Translations under genes and position numbers: made by a program
The notes under the pieces: generated by a model
The model's database searches: none
Seen by the model: the letters and a program-made list of their open reading frames with translations, nothing else
What the model was told of the DNA's origin: nothing
Shown: positions 45,701 to 57,254 of the stretch, piece by piece
Layout: each line of letters begins with the position of its first letter
How positions within the stretch are numbered: the stretch's first letter is position 1
Assembly (NCBI GenBank): GCA_963921425.1
Contig: OY992832.1
Span: forward strand, 7,130,001-7,194,000
DNA: 64,000 bases
From: Dryas octopetala
Taxonomy: Eukaryota; Streptophyta; Magnoliopsida; Rosales; Rosaceae
Direction of reading: 5' to 3'

Positions 45701-47157
45701 AAACGTAATTCTATTTCAAAATGACTAGATGAATTCACATGGCTCAATGCTGCATCAGCGCTCTCATATGAAACCATGTTTAGGCACAGGGCAAAGATAC
45801 AGTTCTGTAACATAAACATTTCCAAAGGTAAATGGACATAGAACTCACGATCTCCTTATGGTTTTCAAGGAACCAAATGCAGAAGGTAGAAAAGTTTGAG
45901 CAGAAGGAAAGAAACTTTCATCATCAGGGCGTGTTAATTGAAGCACAGTGGGTAGCCAAGACTGGTATGCCTCCCTGAGTAATCGATCTGTTTCGTCAAC
46001 AACCTGTAAATCATCATATGCTTTGCCACATAAGAAAGATCAAAAAGTTGTTTCAACTGGATGACGACTACTCGCATTAAACAAGTACATTATGTACATA
46101 TACATATTCTGAAACCACTTTTAAAAAATATAACAGGCCTCATCAAGGGTTTCAGTTGCAAAGAAATATAATGTAGTATAAAAAGTATCTATAATTCCAG
46201 TTCCACGGCATACGAATGAAAAATGCAGTACCCCAACCTACTACTTACAAGATAACAGAGATGCTCAAGCGTGAATCCCTTAGTGTTATTAATATGGTCC
46301 ATTAGCCTTCCAGGGGTAGCAACCAATATGTCCACTGAACTTCGTAACTCAGGCAAAAAATCTTCTGGGTCAAAAGAAACGCCAAATTCCAGCTTAGGTC
46401 TATTGATAAGACTTGAAATTTCATCAGCTATTGAAGATTGACCAACTGCAAGACCAACAGATAAGCCCACTGCAGGTGCAATGGCAGCAAAAACCTCCTT
46501 AACCTGAACCGAAGAAATACAAACTGTCTTACAAGGTTGTGTTGCACAGCACATGAAAATGATTGTAGTGATCATATTACACTCCCGTAATAATGCTAAT
46601 ATGGCAAGTTTGGAAGAGAAACTGCTACTATAAAATTGAACACATTGACATGATAAGGAGTAAGTCATTAAACCTGCAAGGCCAAATCACGAGTCGGCAA
46701 CACCACTAGAGCACGCAGGCATTTAACATTGCGAGTCGACAGTGTTTGCACTATTGGCAAAGCATAAGCCAAAGTTTTCCCGCTTCCCGTAGGAGAATTA
46801 ATACATAAATCACGCTCAAAAGCACCAGGGCCAATAGTCTCTTGCCAAACCGCAACTTGAACTGGGAAAAGCGCAGAGATTCCCATATTCTGCAAAGCCA
46901 CCTTCAACCTAAGTAACAGTGAAATGAAGTGGGTATGGTCCATAACACAAGCTACTCGATAAAATTGAAAATTTTGGCTTCTGGGTAAATTTCTCGAAGC
47001 TAAATAGAAGCTGAAGAAGGTGAAGTGGGTTTGATTACCTGGGGTCGAGGCGAGGGAGGAGAGTAAGAGGGCATTCCTCGACGGAAGTGACGTCAACTGG
47101 GGTTCGCATCCATGGCAGAACTGGTATGCTCTTTTGCTCATCTTCTTGTGTGTCCAT
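42795..47157 (-). CDS. RH1: DEAD-box ATP-dependent RNA helicase, RH1 / DDX51 / Dbp6-like
   Basis: Probable nucleolar RNA helicase of 60S ribosome assembly (the role of yeast Dbp6 and animal DDX51). Exons on the minus strand: 47157-47039, 46908-46674, 46503-46249, 46003-45849, 45553-45376, 44686-44499, 44063-43859, 43532-43427, 42904-42795. They join in frame to 516 aa, close to the ~520 aa I recall for Arabidopsis RH1. Motifs: FPVQVAVWQ (Q motif, near 54-62), PTGSGKT (79-85), PTRDLALQ, VATPGRLMDH, VDETD (motif II, D206-D209, DETD rather than DEAD), LSATLTQDP, IVFTSSVESTHRL, SSDAMTRGMDVEGV and HRAGRTARAG. The DETD variant and the long insertion between Ia and Ib are usual for this subfamily. 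The C-terminus is short and basic. All motifs are intact. Confidence 0.95.
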
Positions 47158-47260
47158 TTTAATAAGTATGAACAGCTTTTGATGCTTGCTAAAATCTGTA
47201 AAACCCGCTTCAGGTTTTTCGTTTTCTTAGACAGAGCTAAAACCCTTCAATGTCTCCCAC

Positions 47261-47270
47261 TAGGGTTTTA
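47261..47270 (-). promoter_or_regulatory. Telo-box in the RH1 promoter
   Basis: On the gene strand this reads TAAAACCCTA, about 105 bases upstream of the RH1 ATG. A second AAAACCCT on the other strand is at 47240-47247. Telo-boxes mark ribosome-biogenesis and translation genes in plants. Confidence 0.6.
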
Positions 47271-47391
47271 GAAACAAGTTTCGGAATCAGATTTACGTAA
47301 AAAAAAAAAAAAACAGTTTCATTTATCAGAGGACAGGGAGGAAATACAATCGGAATTGACATTTGACCCAGGAATGGATGAAGCCACATAT

Positions 47392-47443
47392 TGGGCCTGG
47401 ATCACAAACGCAATCTTTGTGTGGTTGGGCTTCAGCCAGCCCA
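47392..47443. promoter_or_regulatory. Site II (TGGGCY) cluster in the RH1 promoter
   Basis: TGGGCC at 47392-47397, TGGGCT at 47426-47431 and AGCCCA (TGGGCT on the gene strand) at 47438-47443. The telo-box plus site II arrangement is the known plant signature for growth-coupled (TCP-controlled) ribosome genes. Confidence 0.55.
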
Positions 47444-47530
47444 AAAAATCAATATCCAATCGGGTTGTTTTCTTTGGGTAATTCTAATAAGACCCGATTG
47501 TATACATTTTAAACCTCACAAATTTTTTTT

Positions 47531-47941
47531 GAGTAGTACTATTCCGACCACCTTAAACTGCTGAGTTAACCATCCTATTTCAAAATTCTAATTTTATCCT
47601 TAAAGCAAAAAATTTCAATTTTATTCGTCGGATAATTCGACAGTTATCTACCGAAATATTTGTGATTATTCAACAGTTATATTTTGAACATTGGTGGATT
47701 ATTCGGTGGATAACCACCAAATAGAAATGAAAAAGACATTCGACAGTTATCTGCCAAAATGTTTGTGTTTATTCAACACTTATCTGTCGAACATTGGTGG
47801 ATGTTTCAGTAAATAACCATCGAATGGATCTGGATGATTTTATCATGTTTTTGCAGTAAAGGGTAAAATAGGAAAAAAGTTTGACAAAACATGTTAGGAT
47901 GGTCAATTCAGCAGCTGAGGGTGATTTGCATAACCTTACTC
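47531..47941. mobile_element. MITE, ~411 bp, with internal ~100-bp tandem repeats
   Basis: Long imperfect inverted ends. Left, GAGTAGTACTATTCCGACCA runs on to CTGCTGAGTTAACCATCCTA; the right end in reverse complement runs from GAGTAAGGTTATGCAAATCA to CTGCTGAATTGACCATCCTA. Possible 9-bp duplication ATTTTTTTT (47522-47530, 47942-47950), low complexity and so weak evidence. The middle holds two tandem copies starting ATTCGACAGTTATCT (about 47634 and 47736). Confidence 0.7.
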
Positions 47942-48050
47942 ATTTTTTTTTTCAAAGTCTTTCCAATTTTGTATACAAGACCTAGATGAGCCTTGGAGCC
48001 TTAGAAGGGGCCATGCCAGCTTCATTATCCCTACCCAAGACCTTCCCACA

Positions 48051-48317
48051 AACCGCCCCATCACCGACTGGCGATCCAAACCCCAAATTTGTACCTCGGG
48101 TCCTCGACTAAACCTTAGGACTATATTGCACAATCCCTAAGACACAAATTTGAACTATAAACTTGAAAAAAAGTGTTTGGAGCTAAACCGCCCCATCACC
48201 GACTGGCGATCCAAACCCCAAACTTGTACCTCGAGTCCTCGACTAAACCTTAGGACTTTATTGCATAATCCTTAAGACACAAATTTGAACTCTAAACTTG
48301 AAAAAAGTGTTTGGGCT
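48051..48317. repeat. 135-bp tandem duplication, two copies
   Basis: Copy 1 starts at 48051 and copy 2 at 48186, both with AACCGCCCCATCACCGACTG. They stay closely similar through CTCGACTAAACCTTAGGACT to AACTTGAAAAAA.GTGTTTGG. Copies differ by scattered substitutions, so the event is not very recent. No ORF of note. Confidence 0.9.
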
Positions 48318-48526
48318 CCAAACTTGAGTTTAACCATGGACTAAGGACTCAACCCCATGTTCTTGAAGTAGAGTCATTTTTTGGTGTGATTATAACACCA
48401 CCGTAGTTCTTTTAATTTACTTATATTATAATACGTATATATTTATCAACCTATCGTTCACCTATATTATATTTTTGACACAAGTAGGATATATGATGTC
48501 ATTTTTTTATACAAGTTTTCAATTGG

Positions 48527-48808
48527 GTCCATTTTGACTCCATATATGATTTCAACGATCTGAACTGTCTATTTTGTAGGTCTTCATTAAGAGATTATCA
48601 TTGTAAAAAATTAGATAAATCGAAAACCATTTACCATATAAGATTAAATGATCAACATTTCAAGTATTTATTTTGTTGACTATTTAATCTTTGTAGGTAA
48701 ATGATTTTTGATTTACTTAATTTTTTATAAGAATAATCTTTTAATAAATACCTACAAAATAAACGGTTAAAATCGTTAAAATTCTATATGGAGTAACCCC
48801 TATTAAAA
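48527..48808. mobile_element. Fold-back MITE, ~280 bp, related to the element at 35487
   Basis: Imperfect palindrome centred near 48668. The left arm has CTATTTTGTAGGT, GAGATTATCATTGTAAAAAA and AAAACCATTTACC; the right arm in reverse complement has TTATTTTGTAGGT, AAGATTATTCTTATAAAAAA and AAAATCATTTACC. The same block order and partial identity are seen in the arms of the 35487-35890 element. The ends are approximate and no target duplication was identified. Confidence 0.7.
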
Positions 48809-50602
48809 ATTTATGTTAAAAATAAAATGTCACGAATCTGCCCCTTATGTTAATAACAACACATGACGATATTACGATCACATCAAAAAATTTCTCAAGA
48901 AGATCACTTTCATTCAAATTTCAAACCTTACTTTGGAATATGTCAATGTGAGCTCTAGTCCTTTCTACTTTGGACTACCAAAAGAAATATAACTTTTTTT
49001 AAAACAAAATATAGAAGAAGGAATATTCGAACTGGATACTCTAATGTAGGTGAGAATGAATCAATAATTAATTAATAAATAAAGAAAAAGATACTTTTTC
49101 ATTTTTTGCTAAGAGGAAAAGAGAGACTTGATACAATGAATTTTGGAGGACAAAAAGGATAAACGTCAAGATCAAATCGATCAAATCGGTTTCCATAGTA
49201 CAGACAATTTTCCCATGCTTCTCAATTGCACGTACGTTTTGTTCATCCTCCACCATTGTACAAGTCCAGGAAGTTCAGGAACACCCTTCACCTTGTCCAA
49301 ATAATACTGCTCTAAAAAATTATTATTTTTAATCTGACATACTTTACTTCTTTTTATAAAAATATCATTGATTGCGTACAAGTTATAAACTCTTACACAA
49401 TTTTGAATATAATAACAAGAAAAAGAAGGTAACAACTAAATAAAAGAAGTAAAAAATGAGTAAATACTTTGACAAATATATGCTAAGGAAATCTTCAAAA
49501 ATAAAAAAATATATATACATAAAGGAAGCTTTACACCCATACAACCCAAATTGAGGTCATCTCACGTTGGCATTTAGAAAAAAAATATTAAACAACATTA
49601 TCATATAAATTTAAAATTTGTTATAATGTAGGACTTAGACCTAACTCTGTCATAATTTTTCTGTTTAAAATATAAAAAACACTTCCTATTGATCCATTCT
49701 CATTTTTTTAAACATAGTTTGCTGTTTCATGTTTCCTTTGAAAATCAATTTATTGTATCTTAGAAGAATGTTAACAGAATTAGGCTTGAGTCCCATATTG
49801 CAAAAACCTTTTTATTTAGTTTACAATGTGAAACAACTCCTAAAATTTGAGTGGCAAAGGTGTAAAAAGTAAAAACACTATACCAAAGCAAAGATTAAAG
49901 AAAATTTGAGTTATGACTTATGAAGTAAAGAAGAGTTACACTGCGAAGCACCGAATCGCAGCTTCCCTCCCTCTCAAAAAAGTTATTAAATCCTCACAGA
50001 TCCAACCTTCCTCGTATAACAGCGAAGAAGACAATACAAATTACAAAATTCCCCCAATCATCGCCAAAAAATAATTTGGATTGATTCGATCGGCTGAAGC
50101 CTCGTCACCATTATTCCCATTTCATACCAAAAACAAAAACCAGAGCATAAAAACCCCGCGGATCAAGATCTACGTCCCCGATTCAATCTCCTCGAGATCT
50201 CTGCCCAATCCAATTTTTCTGTTTGATTTTCACTCCAAAACAAGCTTTTGTCAGTTTTGTTTATATGCATCGTTGATCATCCATCGTCTGATTTATAATA
50301 GGGATCCGACTCCATGGGGTTTGTGTCGGATCGGACGGTCAACGATTCTTCGACCTCGCTTCTCATTGTTGGCGTAAAACATGCGTCTTTCCTCTTTTGA
50401 ATTTGGGGGTGCTTTGATTTGGTGGGGGAGGGGATTAGGGCTTTGATTTTTGAAAGTTAAAAACAGGAAGAATGAGAGTGATCAAGTCTCAGGTTTGGCA
50501 GCCCTGCAAGAAGAAGCGGTAGCGGTAGAGAGAGAGAGAGAGAGATAAGTTGGAAGATTCTAGAGAGAGAGAGAGAGAGGCGGAGAGTCAGAGAGATTGG
50601 AG

Positions 50603-53409
50603 ATGGCGACGACGACAAGGTCGCTGAACACTGGCAACCGGACCCGGGTGGGGAAGTACGAACTGGGTCGGACTCTCGGGGAGGGCAATTTCGCCAAGGT
50701 CAAGTTCGCTCGCAACGTCGAGACCGGTGAGAACTTCGCCATTAAAATCCTCGACAAAGAGAAGCTCCTCAAGCACAAGATGATTGGCCAGGTCAAATTT
50801 TCATTATTATTATTTTTTTTAATCTCCGTTTGTGTTAGCTTGTTTGTTGAATGATTTTCTGGATATTATAAATTTATAATGTATGATGATTCACCGTCTG
50901 GTTCATTGGTTGCTGAGAAAGTGGACTGAGAATCAAGTAAAATGTGTTTGTTTTTTTCTGGCCATATTGTTTATTTATTTTTTATTAAAGCTATTAGCCT
51001 ATTTGTTTCGCCGCTGTTTTATCTATTTATTAAGTCAATAATACAAAGGAATAGTGGGAAAAAAGTCAACTTTGAAAGATTGACGGTTGAGTTTGTCGTT
51101 TTCTGACCTGGGTAATTTTTACTGTATTGAAATTTATTTTATTGACTCTATGACATTAAAGAAATTGGATAAATTATTGGTTTTTTCTTTTCCCATTTGC
51201 TATTTTATCATACAAAGAGGAATTCGGACTTTGTTTTTCGTTTTTTTTTTCTCTAAATTATTAGTTACGCAACCAAAGTGAAATTAGGGAGATTTTGACT
51301 TTTTTTAAGCACATTTAAAGTTCCACAATTTACATAGACTATCCTCTGTTGCTGTTCTTTTACATTTAATATTTATTAAAACTAATACTGACATGAGGAA
51401 AAAGAAAAAAAAAAAGAAGAATAAAAGGAATCTGGGCATTTGATTGCAATTATCCTATGAATGCCTGTTCTGAATCTGGGCATTTAATATTTATTGAAGC
51501 ATATACTGACATATATGCTATTCTCACCCTCCCTTGTCTTGCTGATGTACTTATAAATCTAACCTAAAGTAATAAATTTGTTAATCTATTTTCATGATCA
51601 TTTTTGTTAGAACACGAGTCTTATTCTGATATATAAAATTATGTTAATATTATTTGCATTTATGCCTCATCCTTTTGCAGATCAAACGGGAGATATCAAC
51701 GATGAAATTAATTAGACATCCAAATGTAATCCGAATGTATGAGGTTAGACAAAGCTGAACGTACTTGGCTTTCGAATTCCAAATGCTTCTATTTGAAATT
51801 TTAGAAAATAGTTCTGGAGTTTGTGGTTCTCTTAAATCAGTATCTGAGATGAAATACAAGTTTGGTATAGACTTTTGGTTTCAGGTAAAACACTTATGGT
51901 TAGGTGGTGGTCATGGTGGTTGGATTTTCATTTATTTTTAAATGTATTTAGTGTTTCTTTTCTTTGGTACTTGTAAGTGACTTCCTGGCTGTATTAATGG
52001 TGTAGGTGATGGCTAGCAAGACAAAAATATACATCGTTTTGGAATTTGTGACTGGTGGAGAACTTTTTGACAAAATTGTAAGAAAGTGTTTACTGTAATA
52101 CTGGATTTTCTGGTTACTTCTGATGATAATTATTTACAATCAAATTCCTTGCCCTTCTTTCTTGTGCCAGGCAAGTAAAGGAAGATTGAAAGAAGATGAA
52201 GCAAGAAAGTTCTTTCAGCAGCTTATAAATGCTGTGGATTACTGTCATAGCAGAGGTGTTTTTCATAGAGACCTAAAGGTGTGCATTCTTATGATCCCAT
52301 TTGATATATATATGTATATATTTGTAATAAGTTCAAAGCTATAATTTGTAGGGCACTTCTTTCATAAAATTTTTGCTGTGTTAGACACTTAATGACACAA
52401 CATGCGTTCCACTGAGGCACTTCACTTCTTGGGATTCTTAGAAAAGATACACCTTCAGCTGCCTAGAAAAAGTGTAAAATTATCGTGGTATTTGAGCATT
52501 TTGAAAGAAAATAACACAGTTATTTATTTTCATAATTCTTTTTATTCTTATGGTTCTCTTACAAATAAAGATATGCTCAAATATAGCCTATGTAAATAAA
52601 AGAAATACACATATGTTTTGCATGTTCTCGTATCTAGAACTTTGGAAGTTGACATGTAGGACCCTTGTGCATGTGTTGGCACACGATACTGATATCCTTG
52701 TCTTCTTTTTTATTTTTTTGGCCAATGATATCCTTGTCTTAAAATCATAAGTACAAGGTCAAATCTCAAAGTTTCTTAGTTAAAGCACCAGACTTGAGGA
52801 ACCATTCTATTATGTAAGATTTAATTGTTGTTGACTTGCTCTTGTTGTAAATTACAGCCAGAGAATTTGCTGCTGGATGCTAATGGGATTCTTAAAGTTT
52901 CAGATTTTGGACTGAGTGCACTGCCTCAGCAAGTTCGGGTGAGAATGATAACTTCATGCCTTACACAAAAAGTTTAAATATTTCAAAATTTGATAGTGAG
53001 GAATGGACGCCTGCCAGAAGCAATACTTATTCTGTTTTGACATAATTATCTCTCACGTGTTCTTAAAAATACCACGGTGAATAACTAGACAGCTTCATGC
53101 AATTTATTTGTTACAGAATGCGTGACTGATTATCTTATCCCTTTCATTTAGGAAGACGGATTACTTCACACAACCTGTGGGACACCAAATTACGTTGCCC
53201 CTGAGGTATGTTAGCTTTTGATCCAAGTAGCTATTTTCTTATCTTATTAACCCTTGGTTCCTCTTAATGACACTCCTTCTTTAGGTGATCAACAACAAAG
53301 GATATGATGGAGCAAAGGCAGATTTATGGTCTTGTGGTGTGATTCTTTTTGTCTTGATGGCTGGCTATTTGCCTTTTGAAGATTCTAACCTCATGGCATT
53401 ATATAAAAA

Positions 53410-53497
<88 letters not shown>

Positions 53498-56267
53498 CCT
53501 CCTTCCCTCCCACGTGTTAATTCTCTATCTTGAAATTTACTACATTTTGTATTTTTTCCGATTTTTCAGTATGAAAATTATTTATTTGATTTAATAATCT
53601 GCGAGCAAAAAAGAAGAAAAGTCTTTCAAAATGTTTTGCGGACTCAAGTCAGATTTCTGCATGGATTTTGTACTTGTTGCAATCTCATAAAGGTCTCTTT
53701 AGTCATTGTCCACTTTGTTAATCACTATACATGCTTAAAGCTGTCCTTTTGTGGTTTTTATGTGACCACCAGATATTCAAGGCTGACTTCACATGTCCTC
53801 CATGGTTCTCCACAAGTGCAAAGAAGCTAATTAAGAGAATCTTGGACCCTAACCCCTTGACAGTATGCTTTCTTCTCCTGTCCTTCTTGCTTATAATATA
53901 GAATTCTTTCTTCCATCCTGTAAAAGGGGGCAGAACACCCCCCCCAGCCCTGTTTTCTCTTTGAGGTGTTTCAATTGTATTTTTTTGTACTATTATTTAT
54001 ATTGTGAATTTACAATATGCTAATTTCATGAAACAGCGAATTACAATTGCTGAGGTCACTGAAAATGAGTGGTTTAAGAAAGGATATAAACCACCTAGGT
54101 TTGAACAAGTTGATGTTAGTCTTGATGATGTGGATGCTATTTTCAATGAATCAGGGGTAAGAGTGTTGCATTATGAATAATAATTTAATTTGGTCCATGA
54201 TGCCAGGACTTGACTTTCTACTTGATTTTTCCCATGATGAACAGGATTCTCAAAACCTTGTAGAGGAGAGGCGAGAAGAACGGCATGTGGCACCTGTCAC
54301 TATGAATGCCTTTGAGCTTATCTCTACATCTCAGGGCCTGAATCTCAATAGTCTTTTTGAGAAACAAATGGTATGGTTAAGTTTGAAAAATGTAAAGTTG
54401 TATTTGTTGTATTCACGATGTAGTTTTCTTATTTGCATGAATATGCAAGCCTTAACTACCTCTTTGGTTCTGATGATATAGTGTATTCATAAACATATAA
54501 TTTTAAGAAGACAGCTGACAATTCCATAACTAACCAGGAACTTGTTAAACGAGAAACAAGGTTCACATCCAAACGTCCTGCTAGTGAGATAATTTCTAAA
54601 ATTGAGGAAGCTGCCACACCTTTGGGTTTTGGTGTAAAGAAAAATAACTACAAGGTACAATGACTCTCTCTTGCTCTGTCTCTGCACAATGTGATATGAA
54701 TTCGTTTTCTCTGTTACTTTTTTTTTTTTCTGTTTTTCAACATTCTTTAAAGCTCAAGAAAATGTATCTTCATGTAACACGACCCCATTTTGTCTTGTCT
54801 TTCTCAGTTGAAGCTTCAAGGTGAAAAAAGTGGACGTAAGGGTCATCTGTCTGTTGCAACAGAGGTATGTCTCTTTTAGGTGAATTTTTCTCTTCAGGCA
54901 TCCCAATGTTCAGTTGAACATCCCTTTTGATGAACAGGTTATATAAAATAATTTTCTTTTTCTTTTCAGATTTTCGAGGTGGCCCCTTCGCTCTACATGG
55001 TTGAGGTCCGCAAATCTGGGGGAGACACTCTGGAATTTCACAATGTATGGTATCAGATTATTGATGCACTTGTGGCAACTAATTGATATTGTATATTCAT
55101 CTAATTAAGAGCGATTAGGGGCTCTTTATGAGTAATGGCCTCCGGGCTACACCTGGGTGCTTCTTGCCTATTTTTATTGCTAGCTATATAGGCTGGCGGC
55201 AGCGCCCACCCTTGTTTGATTGCATGACAGGTAGGACATGGCCCAGGAATCTTGATCTACTTATCTGTAAGTTTGTTTTAAATCGTAGGAATCCTGCTTA
55301 TGGCCACACTGGGTGCACGGACAGGCCAGACTGACATTGTCAACTCTATCCTTGCTTATTTTTCCTTTCTATGTTTTTGAAGAAAATATCTTATTCAAAT
55401 AAAAATAAGAAGATATAGAGCATCAGGGATTGGGCATGTGTTACTAATCCTCTAGTATGTTAGATTTAATGCCCATCTAGCTGTAGCTTGGGCAAGTATG
55501 GCAACCGTTTTGTTAATACAACAACATATAAAATTCCAGTTATAACAGAGCATGCGCAAATCCTGTACCATTGTTGTTCTATGCTATGAATTTTTGTCCT
55601 CTGCATATTCTCACTAAATTGTCTTAAATTTACAGTTCTACAAGAACCTGTCGACGGGGCTGAAAGATATTGTTTGGAAATCGGGAGACGAATCAAGGAA
55701 GGAAGCAGTTGATGGTTAGTATATATTATATACCACCTATCAATGAGTGCATATCTCTTTTGAAGAATCAATTAGCATTTCTGGGGTAGTTTTTAGTCTC
55801 TGGAACAATTATTCCTATAAGAAAAAAATCTGTTTAACAATTATTTATGTGTGGTCAGCCGTAGGTTCAACTATAAGTGGTTTTCTGAGATGATTTCAAC
55901 GTCATACCTCATCTTCTTGGACTTGTTTAAGATGTAATTTAAATCTAATTCAACTTTTTAAGGTTTCAGATTATCAGAAATGATTAGATGTTATTAGCAG
56001 TTTATTTTTCTCTTTTCCCTAGAGAGAAGGAAACAAACATGATTTAGATGAGCTTGCTAGTAGACTAGTTTACTCTAGACTAGCGCAGGTGTTTTCCGAG
56101 GTCAAATTTATGCAGGAAATTAGATTTCAGCAAACCAATATCTGTAGAAATTTTTAATTCATCATAAATTATGCTTGATCCCTTATAATTACTTTTAACT
56201 GCAAGATCCTCATACACTTCTTTCCCCTGCAGGTGCTGGTGCTGGTGCTGGTGCTGTGCCATCCTAG
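50603..56267 (+). CDS. CIPK23-like: CBL-interacting protein kinase, CIPK23-like (SnRK3)
   Basis: Ser/Thr kinase activated by Ca2+-bound CBL sensors; CIPK23 orthologues phosphorylate the K+ channel AKT1 and the nitrate transceptor NRT1.1 at the plasma membrane. Exons: 50603-50791, 51681-51743, 52006-52077, 52171-52278, 52858-52938, 53152-53205, 53285-53410, 53773-53862, 54037-54156, 54245-54370, 54538-54654, 54808-54864, 54970-55044, 55636-55714, 56233-56267; in frame, 463 aa. Gly-loop GEGNFAKV, catalytic Lys48, HRD 140-142, DFG 160-162 and APE 187-189 are intact. The NAF motif is at 322-324 (MNAFELIS), then the PPI domain ([18 protein letters not shown]) and [14 protein letters not shown]. 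Oddities: (CT)40 directly after the exon 7 donor, and an Ala-Gly repeat at the C-terminus. CIPK23 rather than CIPK9 is judged from remembered sequence. Confidence 0.95.
53415..53494. repeat. (CT)40 microsatellite at a CIPK splice donor
   Basis: Eighty bases of uninterrupted CT, beginning four bases after the exon 7 end (AAAAAG|GTTT). It is the longest simple repeat in the window. Confidence 0.97.
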
Positions 56268-57254
56268 ATGATTGGCTTCTTGACAGAACATGTTGAAGGG
56301 GTTTTGCTATTTGGGTTTTTTTTATATGAATATACCCAATTACACAGTATGGCTTACAGTATTGTACCAATAAATACTGATTGGGGCATTTCCTTCGAGT
56401 GAATCTGTCATTCAGATCACGTGCCAGATGCCTGGGGCATTCAATGTAATATACTTGTTTCCTCTGAGTGAGAGACAAACATTAAATTGATATGCCTCTC
56501 TCTACAATCTACATATACAAACACATCCCACCATGAAAATAATCAAATAATTGCCCGTTATCTCTCTCTCTCTCTCTCTCTCTCTACGTGTATAAGTATA
56601 TGTATATATGCATGCTATATTTACTTTTGCATTCAACGTGAAATGAAGCTTGCTTTTTAAGTTTTAGTCATCAAATGGTATGCCAGGTAGGCGATATGAC
56701 TATCCTATTGTGGATCCAGATATGAACAAATAATGAAACACTGTCAAGTCGGTTGGAATCTAAATTTTCCTAAGAATTTGTTTTTGTATGCGTAGCATCA
56801 CTAATTAATAACTTGGGAAACATCGACTCTATTCAAGTCGGATCTGTGCAACTTCAACTTACCCTCGCAAAATAACACTGGACAACATTTATCACATAAA
56901 GTTTCAAGTTCAAACGGTTGAAAGCAATGCAAGATAATTAAAAATTAATGATAAATTCACATTGCCAAGGATTTATAGTGTAGAAAATTGACCAAGGCTA
57001 TGTCTAGTCGGACCCAAATTTAAGGAAATCCGTCTCAATTTTAAATGGAGAAGTGAGGGCCTGATTCAGCATTGGGTCCAATTCAAACCGAACCAGCCCC
57101 GCCCAAACACATCACGACCCGACCCGGATTACCCCTAAAAAAATGTGTGCCATTTACGCGCCACGCGTTAGTTACTCGCTATATAAAGAGCTGGCAGTCC
57201 GCACGCTCTCCCATTCTCTGCTTTCGAAAAAAAATTGTGGGGAAATCAACAAAC
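56268..57254. other. Spacer between CIPK and the C3HC zinc-finger gene
   Basis: CIPK 3' UTR, a (TC)n run at about 56561-56585, AT-rich DNA, then a GC-richer promoter from about 57040. No credible ORF. Confidence 0.5.
57182..57187 (+). promoter_or_regulatory. TATA box of the C3HC zinc-finger gene
   Basis: TATAAA 73 bases upstream of the ATG at 57255, giving an expected leader of about 40 bases. TTAGGGTTT telo-box cores occur just inside intron 1 (about 57410 and 57477). Confidence 0.55.

Larger units (their letters stand above)
47158..50602. other. Repeat-rich divergent spacer between RH1 and the CIPK
   Basis: Contains the RH1 promoter (telo-box and site II motifs), a MITE with internal tandem repeats (47531-47941), a 135-base tandem duplication (48051-48317), a fold-back element (about 48527-48808), AT-rich DNA, and the CIPK leader with GA runs at 50529-50577. 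No credible gene. Confidence 0.6.
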
